From Pseudomonadota bacterium (GTDB lineage Bacteria; Pseudomonadota; Alphaproteobacteria; Rhizobiales; Rhizobiaceae), in assembly GCA_023428515.1 (NCBI GenBank), contig JAEYXI010000681.1, positions 1-12,699 of the forward strand: DNA of 12,699 bases, in the 5' to 3' direction. The notes beneath the pieces are model-generated. The model had not been told where the DNA came from and made no database searches. It saw only the letters and a program-made list of their open reading frames with translations. Below are positions 1 to 8,186 of the stretch, piece by piece. The first letter of the stretch is position 1, and each line of letters starts with the position of its first letter. Position numbers and translations under genes: made by a program.

Positions 1-94
1 CCACCACCATGTCGTCGACATAGCGGCCCATGCCGGTGATGAACCTCTTGTCCTCTTTTCGCGCGACGCGCGCTCCGATTCCTTCAATTCCCAT
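1..94 (-). CDS. Molybdenum hydroxylase large subunit, CoxL/CutL-like, N-terminal fragment
   Basis: Only the first 31 codons are inside the window; the rest lies beyond the left edge. The start ([18 protein letters not shown], followed by [11 protein letters not shown]) matches the conserved N-terminus of the large, Mo-cofactor-binding subunit of aerobic carbon-monoxide-dehydrogenase/xanthine-oxidase family enzymes, in particular the 'G.R..RKED.RF.TG.G.Y.DD' pattern. The start at 94 has a strong Shine-Dalgarno sequence, GGAGGAG, 7 bases upstream. It follows the small-subunit gene on the same strand after a 140-bp gap, so the two probably form one enzyme. The active-site loop that separates true CO dehydrogenases from other family members is outside the window, so the substrate cannot be told. 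Confidence 0.85.
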   Translation of the reverse strand, partial: MGIEGIGARVARKEDKRFITGMGRYVDDMVV

Positions 95-234
95 CAGAAT
101 TCTCCTCCAGAACCGTGATGTGAACAAAAACCGCGGGGTCCAGGGATACGGCGCGCGCCAAGCCTTTGGAGATGCATGGCGATTTGGTGTCGCGCCTTGC
201 CCGGGATGCGGATTCTATCCACGCCGGGAAATCC

Positions 235-732
235 TCAGGCCGCCTTGGCGCTGCCCGCTCCGCCCTTCGCCATCGCCTCGGACGCCGCCAATATCGCCTT
301 GACGATGTTGTGATATCCGGTGCAGCGGCAGATGTTGCCTTCTAGCTCCGCGCGCACTGTCTTCTCGTCGAGTCCGCCAGGATGCCGGCGGATCATGTCG
401 GTCGCCGCCATGATCATGCCGGGCGTGCAGAAACCACACTGCAGCCCGTGGTTCTCCTTGAAGGCGATCTGCACAGGATGCAGTTCCGCACCGCTGGCAA
501 GCCCTTCAATGGTCACGATTTCCGAGCCCGAGGCCTGCGCCGCAAGCGTCGTGCAGGACTTCACCGCCTTGCCGTCGATATGCACCACGCAGGCGCCGCA
601 TTGCGACGTGTCGCAGCCGACATGGGTTCCCGTAAGTCCCAGATTTTCCCGGAGAAATTGGACCAGAAGCGTCCGGTCCTCCACCGTCGCGCTGACGTTC
701 TTGCCGTTCACCACCAACGATACGTCGGCCAT
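235..732 (-). CDS. [2Fe-2S] small subunit of a CO-dehydrogenase/xanthine-oxidase family enzyme (CoxS-like)
   Basis: 165 aa, the usual length for this family. It carries electrons from the molybdenum centre to the FAD subunit or an acceptor. The N-terminal plant-type ferredoxin domain holds the cluster ligands C40, C45, C48 and C60 (motif [10 protein letters not shown]). The C-terminal helical domain holds the second cluster with C99, C102, C135 and C137 (CGFCTPG and CRCTGY). All eight cysteines are present, so the protein should be functional. The start at 732 is preceded by GGGAGG about 5 bases upstream. The large-subunit gene follows downstream on the same strand; no medium FAD subunit gene is visible here and it may lie beyond the left edge. 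Family assignment is firm; CO as substrate is only one possibility. Confidence 0.93.
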   Translation of the reverse strand: MADVSLVVNGKNVSATVEDRTLLVQFLRENLGLTGTHVGCDTSQCGACVVHIDGKAVKSCTTLAAQASGSEIVTIEGLASGAELHPVQIAFKENHGLQCGFCTPGMIMAATDMIRRHPGGLDEKTVRAELEGNICRCTGYHNIVKAILAASEAMAKGGAGSAKAA

Positions 733-845
733 GTTGCCTCCCTTGGTCTCACCCTAGGTACCCTGCCGAATTCGAACCGGCTGAACGCAGCCTATATCCA
801 CAACGCGCTGCGAGAAAAGCGTTTTTCGTCTGCGTAATAACGACA

Positions 846-870
846 ATGCCCGCGGGCGAGCGCGGGGCAT
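846..870 (-). terminator. Possible weak stem downstream of the ATPase gene
   Basis: An imperfect inverted repeat (ATGCCC-GCG pairing with CGC-G-GGGCAT, one bulged G) lies 24 bases after the stop codon of the minus-strand ATPase gene. Read on the minus strand it is followed by only a moderately T-rich stretch, not a clean U-tract, so this is a weak terminator candidate. Confidence 0.25.
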
Positions 871-894
871 ATTGAACTTTCGGTGAGAAGCGCC

Positions 895-2397
895 CTATTC
901 CGCCGCTTCGGCGAGCGGGGCGTCATCGGCATCGGGATCGCCCGCGGCCGTTTCGCAGCCGATATCCGGAAAGGCGACGATCCGCTTTCCGTGGAAATCG
1001 GTGCGCACCACCGCGACGCCCTGCTCCTCGAAATAGGTGAGAAGCCGGCGCGCGCGCCGCGTCGAATGCGTGCCATAGGCGCGGGCGAGCGCGGAATCGG
1101 GCGGGCATGGCTCTCCCGCGATCGCCGCCTTGGCAACGAGGAGAAGCACAGACTGGAGGTCCTCCGGCAAGGTCTGCGAGAGCGCAAGCGCCTGCTGCCA
1201 AGGCTCGCCGGCCGCCAGTTCGGCATCGATGCGGGTCCTGGCGACAGCAAGCCGGCGCCTGAATTCCGGAAGGCCCGAGGGAACGCCCGGCAGCCGCCGG
1301 ATGCGGCAGCGCACGAGAAAATCCTGGTAGAGCACGGCGTCCGTGCGGAACGCAGCGTCGGGGTCGTCGATCATCTCGCTGATAATGGAGGCGATCGTCT
1401 CCTCACGCTCCGCTTCGTCGACGACGGCAAAGACCGGCTCGGATGCTGCCTCCGGTTCCGGTTTCGACCGCGCGAGCTGCTCCATAATGTCGGCCGTGGC
1501 GGTCGGTGGCGGCGGGCGGTGACGGCGTACGGGCTGGCGCATCTCTTCCGGGCCGGGCGTCAGGATCAGGCTCTGCACGTCCTCCACGGCTTCCGGCAGC
1601 GGCGTCAGCTTGGGACTGACCGAGCGCGCCGATGTCTCGACCGCGCCGATGGCGATGGGCAGCGGACGTCGCGACAGTGCCGGTCCGAGTGCGACAAAAT
1701 TTCCGCGGCTGAGGTCGCGGAACATTTCCGCCTGTCGGCGATCCATGCCGAGGAGATCGGCCGCGCGCGCCATGTCGATATCGAGAAAGGTCCGGCCCAT
1801 CAGGAAGTTGGAGGCTTCCGCCGCGACGTTTTTCGCAAGCTTGGCGAGACGCTGCGTCGCGATCACGCCGGCAAGCCCGCGCTTGCGTCCGCGGCACATC
1901 AAATTGGTCATCGCGCTGAGTGACGTCTTGCGCGCATCGTCCGACACCTCGCCGGCAACGGCAGGAGCGAAAAGCTGCGCTTCGTCGACGACCACCAGCA
2001 CCGGGTACCAGAATTCGCGGTCCGCATCGAAGAGGCCGTTGAGGAACGCCGCTGCGCCGCGCATCTGCTGCTCGACGTCGAGCCCTTCCAGATTGAGCAC
2101 CGCCGAAACGCGATGCTGCCTTATCCGCGCGGCGATACCTGCGAGTTCCGTCTCGGTCCGCTGCGCATCCACGACCACATGACCGAACTTGTCGGCCAAA
2201 GTGACGAAGTCGCCTTCGGGATCGACAACGATCTGCTGCACCCAGGGAGCGCTCTGCTCCAGCAGACGACGCAGAAGATGCGACTTTCCCGAGCCCGAAT
2301 TGCCCTGGACGAGCAGACGGGTAGCCAAAAGCTCTTCCAGATCGAGCATGGCCGCTACCCTGCCGGATGCGGTTCCCATCTCGATATCAACCTTCAT
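895..2397 (-). CDS. HerA/DUF87-type P-loop ATPase with C-terminal winged-helix-like region
   Basis: 500 aa. The N-terminal ATPase domain (about 1-250) has a Walker A motif GNSGSGKS (32-39), a Walker B motif VLVVVDEAQ (133-141, D138/E139), an ATQR sensor-like motif (180-183) and a preceding RGRKRG stretch (169-174) that could supply an arginine finger. This arrangement is that of the HerA/FtsK superfamily, which forms hexameric DNA-translocating ATPases. A proline-rich linker (P295-298) follows. Residues about 431-480 (ALARAYGTHSTRRARRLL, then a basic hairpin ending in KRIVAFPDI) look like a winged helix-turn-helix; this is my reading, not a database match. No NurA nuclease gene is next to it. 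The start at 2397 has GGGGTAGGG directly in front, with tight spacing, so the ATG six codons downstream is a possible alternative. The cellular role is unknown. Confidence 0.85.
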   Translation of the reverse strand: MKVDIEMGTASGRVAAMLDLEELLATRLLVQGNSGSGKSHLLRRLLEQSAPWVQQIVVDPEGDFVTLADKFGHVVVDAQRTETELAGIAARIRQHRVSAVLNLEGLDVEQQMRGAAAFLNGLFDADREFWYPVLVVVDEAQLFAPAVAGEVSDDARKTSLSAMTNLMCRGRKRGLAGVIATQRLAKLAKNVAAEASNFLMGRTFLDIDMARAADLLGMDRRQAEMFRDLSRGNFVALGPALSRRPLPIAIGAVETSARSVSPKLTPLPEAVEDVQSLILTPGPEEMRQPVRRHRPPPPTATADIMEQLARSKPEPEAASEPVFAVVDEAEREETIASIISEMIDDPDAAFRTDAVLYQDFLVRCRIRRLPGVPSGLPEFRRRLAVARTRIDAELAAGEPWQQALALSQTLPEDLQSVLLLVAKAAIAGEPCPPDSALARAYGTHSTRRARRLLTYFEEQGVAVVRTDFHGKRIVAFPDIGCETAAGDPDADDAPLAEAAE

Positions 2398-2607
2398 TCC
2401 CTACCCCATTCGAGCCTGGCAGACGCAGCCTGACCCGGCGATCTAGCATTTTGGAAGTCGAGATGCTCGCCCATTGGAAGGAAACCCACAGGAGAGCATC
2501 ACTGACGCCTGGACCTATGCGAAAACGCTTTGCCGCGTTAGTGCTGTGGACAATATTCCGGGTTGCCGCGGTCGAGGCGACAGCCCCAAGCGATGCGGAG
2601 TCTGGCG

Positions 2608-3648
<1,041 letters not shown>

Positions 3649-3674
3649 CGGAGCAATTCCAGGAAGACAAAAGG

Positions 3675-4160
3675 TCAGGCCGGCCGCTTCCGGCGCCTCT
3701 CGTAAAGCACGATCAGCACATCCGCCGTCAACGCCGGACGGGGGTCGCCTTCCACCTCCACGGTGTTGGCACATCGCACCAGATATTGGCCCGGCCCACG
3801 ATCATCCACGGAAACCAGTGTGCAGTGCATCCGCACGCGAGCTCCAGATCTGACCGGGGCGATGAAACGAACCGAATCCAGTCCGTGCACAAAGGCTGCT
3901 TGGGTGTTTTCGGGGGTCATGTCGATGTCGAGCATCATCGCGCTGACCAATGACAGCGTCAGATAGCCATGCGCGATCGGCTTGCGGAACGGGCTTTCCT
4001 TCCGCGTACGCTCGGCATCCACGTGGATCCACTGGCGGTCGCCGGTGCAGTCGGCGAACTGGTCGATCTTCTCCTGGTCGACCGTAATCCAGCTGGAAAC
4101 GCCGAGTTCCTGGCCGACCAACGCTCGAAGCGCTTCGAAAGTGAGACCTGGTCTCGACAT
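3675..4160 (-). CDS. MaoC-like (R)-specific hydratase/dehydratase family protein
   Basis: 161 aa from the chosen start; single hot-dog domain of the (R)-specific enoyl-CoA hydratase type, the same family as rhizobial NodN. The hydratase motif is clear: F35, D41, W44, H46 and D48, then PF-x3-IAHGYLTLSL (57-70). D41 and H46, five residues apart, match the catalytic Asp/His pair of PhaJ-like hydratases. Such enzymes hydrate trans-2-enoyl-CoA in fatty-acid or polyhydroxyalkanoate metabolism; the real substrate is unknown. The start is uncertain: an open frame extends up to ATG 4217, but its extra 19 residues do not look like the family. The ATG at 4160 fits the usual N-terminus although its ribosome site (GGGG, 7 bases upstream) is mediocre. 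It lies 91 bp downstream of the DUF445 gene on the same strand. Confidence 0.88.
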   Translation of the reverse strand: MSRPGLTFEALRALVGQELGVSSWITVDQEKIDQFADCTGDRQWIHVDAERTRKESPFRKPIAHGYLTLSLVSAMMLDIDMTPENTQAAFVHGLDSVRFIAPVRSGARVRMHCTLVSVDDRGPGQYLVRCANTVEVEGDPRPALTADVLIVLYERRRKRPA

Positions 4161-4251
4161 ACACCAACCCCGCGCAGGTGCCGCCAACTCTGGCATTCGA
4201 ACCTGTTTCGAGACCATGAACGGACGTGGCTTGTCAACCGCGCCGGATCGG

Positions 4252-5538
4252 TCAGCCGGCGAAGAAGATACGCTCGAAAATGTGAAGGGCGATGCCTGCG
4301 AGCCCGCCGATCAGCATGCCGTTGAAACGGATGTATTGAAGGTCCCGGCCGATGTTGATCTCGATGAGGCGCGTCAGCTGGGCAAGATCCCATCGCTTGA
4401 CCTGATCGGCGATGAAGGTCGTGACGCCGCTCTTCTGGGTATCGACGAAGGAAGACAGCGCCACGACGAACCCCTCATTCATGTCCGCGCGAATTTGCAG
4501 ATCGGTGGCGAGATGCCGCCCAACATCGACGAACATCGACGCCAGATGTTGGCGAATGACCGAATTGTCGGCCTTGGCGTCCTGTTCGATGAAAGTGCGC
4601 ATGCTTTGCCAGGCGTCCTGCATAAGCCCGCCGAATTCCGGCCGGGCGAGCAGATCGCGCTTCATCTTCTCGGCGCGCCTGGCGTATTCCTTGGAATTCC
4701 GCAGGCGTTCGATGAAGCCGCGGACGAAGCGATCGAACTCCTGGCGCATCGGATGATCGGGATCAGCCCTCACCTCTTCGAGCAGCGAGCCGGCGGAGGC
4801 GACGATCTTCTTCAGGAGATAGGCGTCGGCGCGGAACAAGTTGAACAGCGACGGCAGTTCCTCCCGGATGCGCTCGCGCATCGTGGCCAGCGCCTGCTCG
4901 TCGTTGAGGAACCTTCCGACCACCTTGGTGAATTCGTCGAACAGTCTCTGGTGCCGGCGATCATCGGTGAAAGCAGACAGGAGATCCGCCGCAAGCGGCG
5001 CGACCTTGACCTTCTCGATCTCCGCCAGCATGCGCTGCTTGACGAAGTCGCGCAGGCCGGATTGCTCGACCCCCGTCAAGGTCTGCGGAATGAGGCGTGT
5101 CACGAAGCGCGAAAGGCCGGCGGCCCGCTCCGGACTGGAAAGCCAGTCCGCCACGAGTGCCGCGAAATCGACCTCCTGCAGCTTCTCGCGCACAGGCTCC
5201 GAAGCGAGGAAGTTCACCTCGATGAAGCGGCCGAGATTGTCGGCGATGCGATCCTGGTTTGCCGGAATGATGGCGGTGTGCGGGATCGGCAGTCCGAGCG
5301 GCCGCTTGAACAGGGCGACCACCGCATACCAGTCTGCGATGCCGCCGATCGCGGCGGCTTCGGCGAAGGCTGCGACGAAGGAGAGCCAGGGCCAACTGCC
5401 CTCGAAAGACTTTGCCAGCGCGAAGATCGCCACGCAGAGGCACAGCGCCCCGGTTGCGATGACTTTCGTGCGTCGGAGGGCGGCGAGCTTTTCCGCATCC
5501 TCCATTCCTGCAAGGTCGGTTCCGGTCGCTAAGGACAT
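4252..5538 (-). CDS. DUF445 family membrane protein (YjiN-like)
   Basis: 428 aa. The N-terminal half has a hydrophobic segment at about 25-43 and a second at about 53-77, followed by the conserved DUF445 block GGIADWYAVVALFKRPLG (65-82) and PHTAIIPANQDRIADNLG (86-103). A long, charged, helical middle region follows, and a C-terminal hydrophobic segment (about 405-424, MLIGGLAGIALHIF) probably returns to the membrane. The family is found in many bacteria, including E. coli YjiN, and has no established biochemical function. The start at 5538 is chosen because GGAG lies 8 bases upstream; an open frame reaches 5616 without a good ribosome site. It is divergent from rirA across the 229-bp iron-regulatory region, so its own promoter also lies there, but no direct link to iron is implied. 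Confidence 0.88.
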   Translation of the reverse strand: MSLATGTDLAGMEDAEKLAALRRTKVIATGALCLCVAIFALAKSFEGSWPWLSFVAAFAEAAAIGGIADWYAVVALFKRPLGLPIPHTAIIPANQDRIADNLGRFIEVNFLASEPVREKLQEVDFAALVADWLSSPERAAGLSRFVTRLIPQTLTGVEQSGLRDFVKQRMLAEIEKVKVAPLAADLLSAFTDDRRHQRLFDEFTKVVGRFLNDEQALATMRERIREELPSLFNLFRADAYLLKKIVASAGSLLEEVRADPDHPMRQEFDRFVRGFIERLRNSKEYARRAEKMKRDLLARPEFGGLMQDAWQSMRTFIEQDAKADNSVIRQHLASMFVDVGRHLATDLQIRADMNEGFVVALSSFVDTQKSGVTTFIADQVKRWDLAQLTRLIEINIGRDLQYIRFNGMLIGGLAGIALHIFERIFFAG

Positions 5539-5659
5539 GAGGTCCGCTCCGTGTTTTTCAAGAAGATATGGACCGCGGAGCCGGTTTACGAAACAGCCGG
5601 AATCAATCGGCGGCAATCGCGATCGCCAGGTAGTGGATCACAGGTCCGCAATAGTGCCG

Positions 5660-5696
5660 GCCATAAAAGTTGATCATCAAAATCAACTTTTATGGC
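5660..5696. repeat. Perfect 15-bp inverted repeat with 7-base spacer upstream of rirA
   Basis: Arms GCCATAAAAGTTGAT (5660-5674) and ATCAACTTTTATGGC (5682-5696) are exact reverse complements, separated by CATCAAA. The repeat is AT-rich inside a GC-rich genome and is the most conspicuous symmetric element of the window. It encloses an IRO-box core. There is no U-tract after it on either strand that would make it a convincing terminator, so it reads as a protein-binding operator for a dimer. Confidence 0.9.
5671..5685. promoter_or_regulatory. IRO-box core (RirA operator) upstream of rirA
   Basis: TGA-N9-TCA, the IRO-box core described for RirA-controlled promoters in rhizobia, sits symmetrically in the centre of the 15-bp inverted repeat, 82 bases before the rirA start. 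It implies that RirA regulates its own gene; binding is inferred from the motif only. The site also lies in the region upstream of the divergent DUF445 gene. Confidence 0.6.
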
Positions 5697-5698
5697 TT

Positions 5699-5727
5699 CT
5701 TGTCTGGAATTGTTCTAAGGAGTAGGC
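5699..5727 (+). promoter_or_regulatory. Candidate rirA promoter (weak match)
   Basis: CTTGTC (5699-5704) differs by one base from the rhizobial -35 consensus CTTGAC. At 17 bases' spacing the -10 hexamer would be GTAGGC (5722-5727), a poor match to CTATAT. If right, the ICE-like motif fills the spacer and the IRO-box core ends 13 bases upstream of the -35. Low confidence because of the -10. Confidence 0.25.
5703..5719. promoter_or_regulatory. ICE-like motif (possible Irr site) upstream of rirA
   Basis: TCTGGAA-TTG-TTCTAAG resembles the Iron Control Element palindrome TTTAGAA-N3-TTCTAAA bound by Irr, with 5 of 7 matches in the left half and 6 of 7 in the right. Irr is known to repress rirA at low iron in Agrobacterium, so the place fits. 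Whether this degenerate copy is bound is not shown. Confidence 0.5.
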
Positions 5728-5767
5728 CATATTCCAAGACGACTTACGTTTCGCAAGGACCTTTCCA

Positions 5768-6232
5768 ATGCGGTTGACGCGACAAACCAACTACGCGATG
5801 CGCATTCTCATGTATTGCGCCGCCAATGACGGCCGCCTGAGCCGCATTCCCGAAATCGCCAACGCATACACCGTGTCCGAGCTCTTCCTGTTCAAGATCC
5901 TTCAGCCGCTGGTCGAGGCCGGCCTGGTGGAGACGGTTCGTGGCCGCAACGGCGGCGTCAGGCTCGGCCGCCCCGCAGAGCAGATCTCGCTGTTCGACGT
6001 GGTGCGCGTGACGGAAGATAATTTCACCATGGCGGAATGCTTCGAGAGCGACACTGCCGACTGCCCGCTGATCGATTCCTGCGCGCTCAACTCGGCGCTG
6101 CGCGAAGCTCTCAACGCGTTCTTCGAAGTGCTGATGCGCCACTCGATCGCCGACCTCGTGGCGCAAAGGCCTGACATGCGCGGCCTGCTCGGCATCGAGC
6201 TGCCGGCCCAATCGCAGGCCTTGGCTGGCTAG
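5768..6232 (+). CDS. rirA: Rhizobial iron regulator RirA (Rrf2 family, Fe-S sensor)
   Basis: 154 aa. Residues 1-80 form the Rrf2 winged helix-turn-helix (MRLTRQTNYAMRILMYCA at the start; the wing VRGRNGGVRLGRP at 57-69). The three conserved cysteines C91, C99 and C105 sit exactly where RirA binds its iron-sulfur cluster, and the segment between them (FESDTADCPLIDSC) is typical of RirA rather than IscR or NsrR. With cluster, RirA represses iron-uptake genes; under iron limitation the cluster degrades and repression is lifted. The start at 5768 has AAGGA 8 bases upstream. The gene is preceded by IRO-box and ICE-like motifs, suggesting control by RirA itself and Irr, and followed by a stem-loop terminator. 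It converges on hmuV, the last gene of the heme operon it probably controls. Confidence 0.95.
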   Translation: MRLTRQTNYAMRILMYCAANDGRLSRIPEIANAYTVSELFLFKILQPLVEAGLVETVRGRNGGVRLGRPAEQISLFDVVRVTEDNFTMAECFESDTADCPLIDSCALNSALREALNAFFEVLMRHSIADLVAQRPDMRGLLGIELPAQSQALAG

Positions 6233-6234
6233 CT

Positions 6235-6265
6235 GGAGCCGGGCGGAAAACCGGCTCCCACTTTT
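6235..6265 (+). terminator. Intrinsic terminator of rirA
   Basis: GGAGCCGG (6235-6242) pairs perfectly with CCGGCTCC (6251-6258) around an 8-base loop, starting 2 bases after the rirA stop and followed by CACTTTT. The U-tract is short but present on the plus strand. On the minus strand, for hmuV, the stem has no T-run behind it. Confidence 0.7.
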
Positions 6266-6277
6266 CCTGGAATTTGC

Positions 6278-7069
6278 TTAGAGCGCTGCCGACTGCGGCA
6301 ACACGAAAGGCGCGCCTCCGGCAGGCAGGACGCCGACCTTCAGCCTGCACTCGAAGACCCTGGAGATCAGCTCGTCGGAGAGCACTTCCTGCGGCGAGCC
6401 TGCGGCAGCCAGCCGGCCGCGATGCATGACGAAGATGCGGTCGGCGAACATGGCCGTCAGGTTGAGGTCGTGGAGAATGGCAACCACCCCTCCCCCACGC
6501 GTCGCGAAATCGCGGGCCAGGTTCATGATGATCAGCTGGTGCTTGATGTCGAGGCTGGACACCGGCTCGTCGAGGAACAAATAGCGCGGCTGCCCCTCGA
6601 GCACCGGCGCCCAGACCTGGCAAAGCACACGGGCAAGCTGCACGCGCTGCTGCTCGCCGCCTGAAAGCTCCTGGTAGAAACGTCCGGCAAAGCCCTCGAG
6701 ATCGACGCGGGCGAGCGCCTGTTCCGGCAGGCGTTCATTCTCGCCCGCCAGCGCCCCGGACCTACCGCCCGTCAGTCCCAGCTTCACGATCTCGCGAACG
6801 GTGAAGGGAAAGGATAGCGCCGTGGCCTGCGGCAGCACGGCGCGCACCGCCGCCGCCTGCCATGGCTTCATCGACGCGAGGTCGCGACCGTTCATGGTCA
6901 CGCGGCCTGTGTAGGAAAGCTCGCCCGACAGTGCCTTGAGAAACGTAGTCTTGCCCGAGCCGTTCGGACCGACGATCGCCGCCAGTTCGCCCGGTTTCAC
7001 CTCGAAATCGACATTCGAGATGATCTTCCGGCCGCCGATGGACACCGATATGTCGTGTGCTTCGATCAT
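6278..7069 (-). CDS. hmuV: Heme ABC transporter ATP-binding protein HmuV
   Basis: 263 aa, standard length for a single ABC ATPase domain. It powers heme import through HmuU. Visible motifs: Walker A GPNGSGKT (34-41), Q-loop Q81, signature LSGGE (135-139), Walker B YLFLDEP (163-169, D167/E168), D-loop SSLD (171-174) and H-loop H200. The insert after the signature (CQVWAPVLEGQPRYLF) and the KHQLIIMNLAR stretch are typical of HmuV-type heme importers. An open frame extends to 7132, but this would overlap hmuU and add unrelated residues; the ATG at 7069 lies 7 bp after the hmuU stop and gives the usual MIEAHDISV start. Its ribosome site is weak, so translation is probably coupled to hmuU. It is the last gene of the operon. 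Confidence 0.95.
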   Translation of the reverse strand: MIEAHDISVSIGGRKIISNVDFEVKPGELAAIVGPNGSGKTTFLKALSGELSYTGRVTMNGRDLASMKPWQAAAVRAVLPQATALSFPFTVREIVKLGLTGGRSGALAGENERLPEQALARVDLEGFAGRFYQELSGGEQQRVQLARVLCQVWAPVLEGQPRYLFLDEPVSSLDIKHQLIIMNLARDFATRGGGVVAILHDLNLTAMFADRIFVMHRGRLAAAGSPQEVLSDELISRVFECRLKVGVLPAGGAPFVLPQSAAL

Positions 7070-7076
7070 ATCAGGC

Positions 7077-8183
7077 TCACAGGTCGAGAATCCCGCGGCG
7101 GCGCAGGAGTATCCAGAGGAAGAACGGCGCACCGACGGTCGCCGTCACAATGCCGATCGGCAATTCCGCCGGCGCGACGATCGTCCGGCTGACGGCGTCG
7201 GCAAGCAGCAGCATGCTGGCGCCGAGCAGAGCGGACGCAGGCAGCAGATAACGATTGTCCGGGCCGATCAGCAGGCGCAGCAGATGCGGCACGACGATGC
7301 CGACGAAGCCTATGCCGCCGCTGACGGCGACGGATGCGCCGACCGCGGCTGAAACCGCCACGATCGCCACGTATTTCAGCCGCTGAACCGGGATGCCCAG
7401 ATGATTGGCGGTCGCCTCGCCGAGCGCCAGCGCGTTGAGGCCGCGCGACAGGAACGGCGTCGCCAGCAAGGCCAGCACGATGATGGGACCCACCGCGCCG
7501 ATCTTCTGCCATGTGGCGCCGGCCAGCGAGCCCAGCGACCAGAAGGTCAGGTCGCGGAGCTGCCGGTCGTCAGCGATGAAAATGAGTATGCCGGTGAAGG
7601 CCATGGCCATCGCGGCAAGCGCGATGCCGGCAAGCAGCATCGTCGCGACGGAGGTGCGGCCTTGCCTGGTGGAAATCCGATAGAGCACGAGCGTGGTCGC
7701 GAGGCCTCCGGCGAAAGCCGCAAGCGGCAGCGTAAAGGCGCCGAACAGCGCGGTGAGCGGCGCCAGCATCGTGGTGCCGAGTACGATGACCGAAACCGCC
7801 CCGAGGCTCGAACCCGCCGACACGCCGACGAGCCCGGGATCGGCCAGCGGATTGCGGAACAGGCCCTGCATGACAGCACCCGAAACCGCCAGCGCAGCGC
7901 CGATCAGCACGCCGAGGATCACGCGCGGCAGCCTGATGTCGTAGACGATGACCCGGTCGCGCACGGAGAGGGCGTCGGCAGTCGAGAACGACGGGAAAAG
8001 CCAATCGCGTACCACCGCGAAAGCCGATGCGTCGGACGCTCCCGACGCCAGGCTGAACAGCACCGTCGCCGCCAGCAGCACGGCAAGGACGAGAAGCGCA
8101 AATCGCGCGCGGACCGACCGATCGCCTTCGGGCGCCGTCGTCCGCCTCATGCCGAAGAGGCCGGCTGCGGAATCAACGGCCAT
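7077..8183 (-). CDS. hmuU: Heme ABC transporter permease HmuU (FecCD family)
   Basis: 368 aa inner-membrane permease of the BtuC/FecCD family, usually ten transmembrane helices. After a cytoplasmic N-terminus the first helix spans about 28-47 and hydrophobic segments continue to about 359. Family signatures are clear: RLPRVILGVLIGAALAVSG (84-102), QGLFRNPLADPGLVGVSAG (106-124), the cytoplasmic coupling stretch GEATANHLGI (255-264) that contacts the ATPase, and GGIGFVGIVVPHLLR (289-303). The start at 8183 lies only 3 bp after the hmuT stop, with AGGGG abutting the ATG; the ATG at 8150 is an alternative but lacks a ribosome site. Together with HmuV it forms the inner-membrane heme importer fed by HmuT. 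Confidence 0.95.
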   Translation of the reverse strand: MAVDSAAGLFGMRRTTAPEGDRSVRARFALLVLAVLLAATVLFSLASGASDASAFAVVRDWLFPSFSTADALSVRDRVIVYDIRLPRVILGVLIGAALAVSGAVMQGLFRNPLADPGLVGVSAGSSLGAVSVIVLGTTMLAPLTALFGAFTLPLAAFAGGLATTLVLYRISTRQGRTSVATMLLAGIALAAMAMAFTGILIFIADDRQLRDLTFWSLGSLAGATWQKIGAVGPIIVLALLATPFLSRGLNALALGEATANHLGIPVQRLKYVAIVAVSAAVGASVAVSGGIGFVGIVVPHLLRLLIGPDNRYLLPASALLGASMLLLADAVSRTIVAPAELPIGIVTATVGAPFFLWILLRRRGILDL

Positions 8184-8186
8184 CCC

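Noticed and set aside
822..836. Short near-palindrome GAAAAGCGTTTTTC-like around 815-830 in the gap upstream of the small-subunit gene
   Set aside because: The arms are only about five A/T bases with a three-base centre, and such sequences arise by chance.
883..1923. Plus-strand open frame of 346 codons antisense to the HerA-like ATPase gene
   Set aside because: The P-loop motifs on the minus strand identify the real gene; this frame is a composition effect.
3982..5532. Plus-strand open frame of 516 codons antisense to DUF445 and MaoC genes
   Set aside because: It crosses two real genes and the gap between them, and has no family resemblance or ribosome site; the conserved motifs are all on the minus strand.
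5660..5696. The inverted repeat upstream of rirA as a transcription terminator for something upstream
   Set aside because: No gene ends into it from the left (DUF445 starts there and runs the other way), and there is no T-tract after the right arm; an operator fits better.
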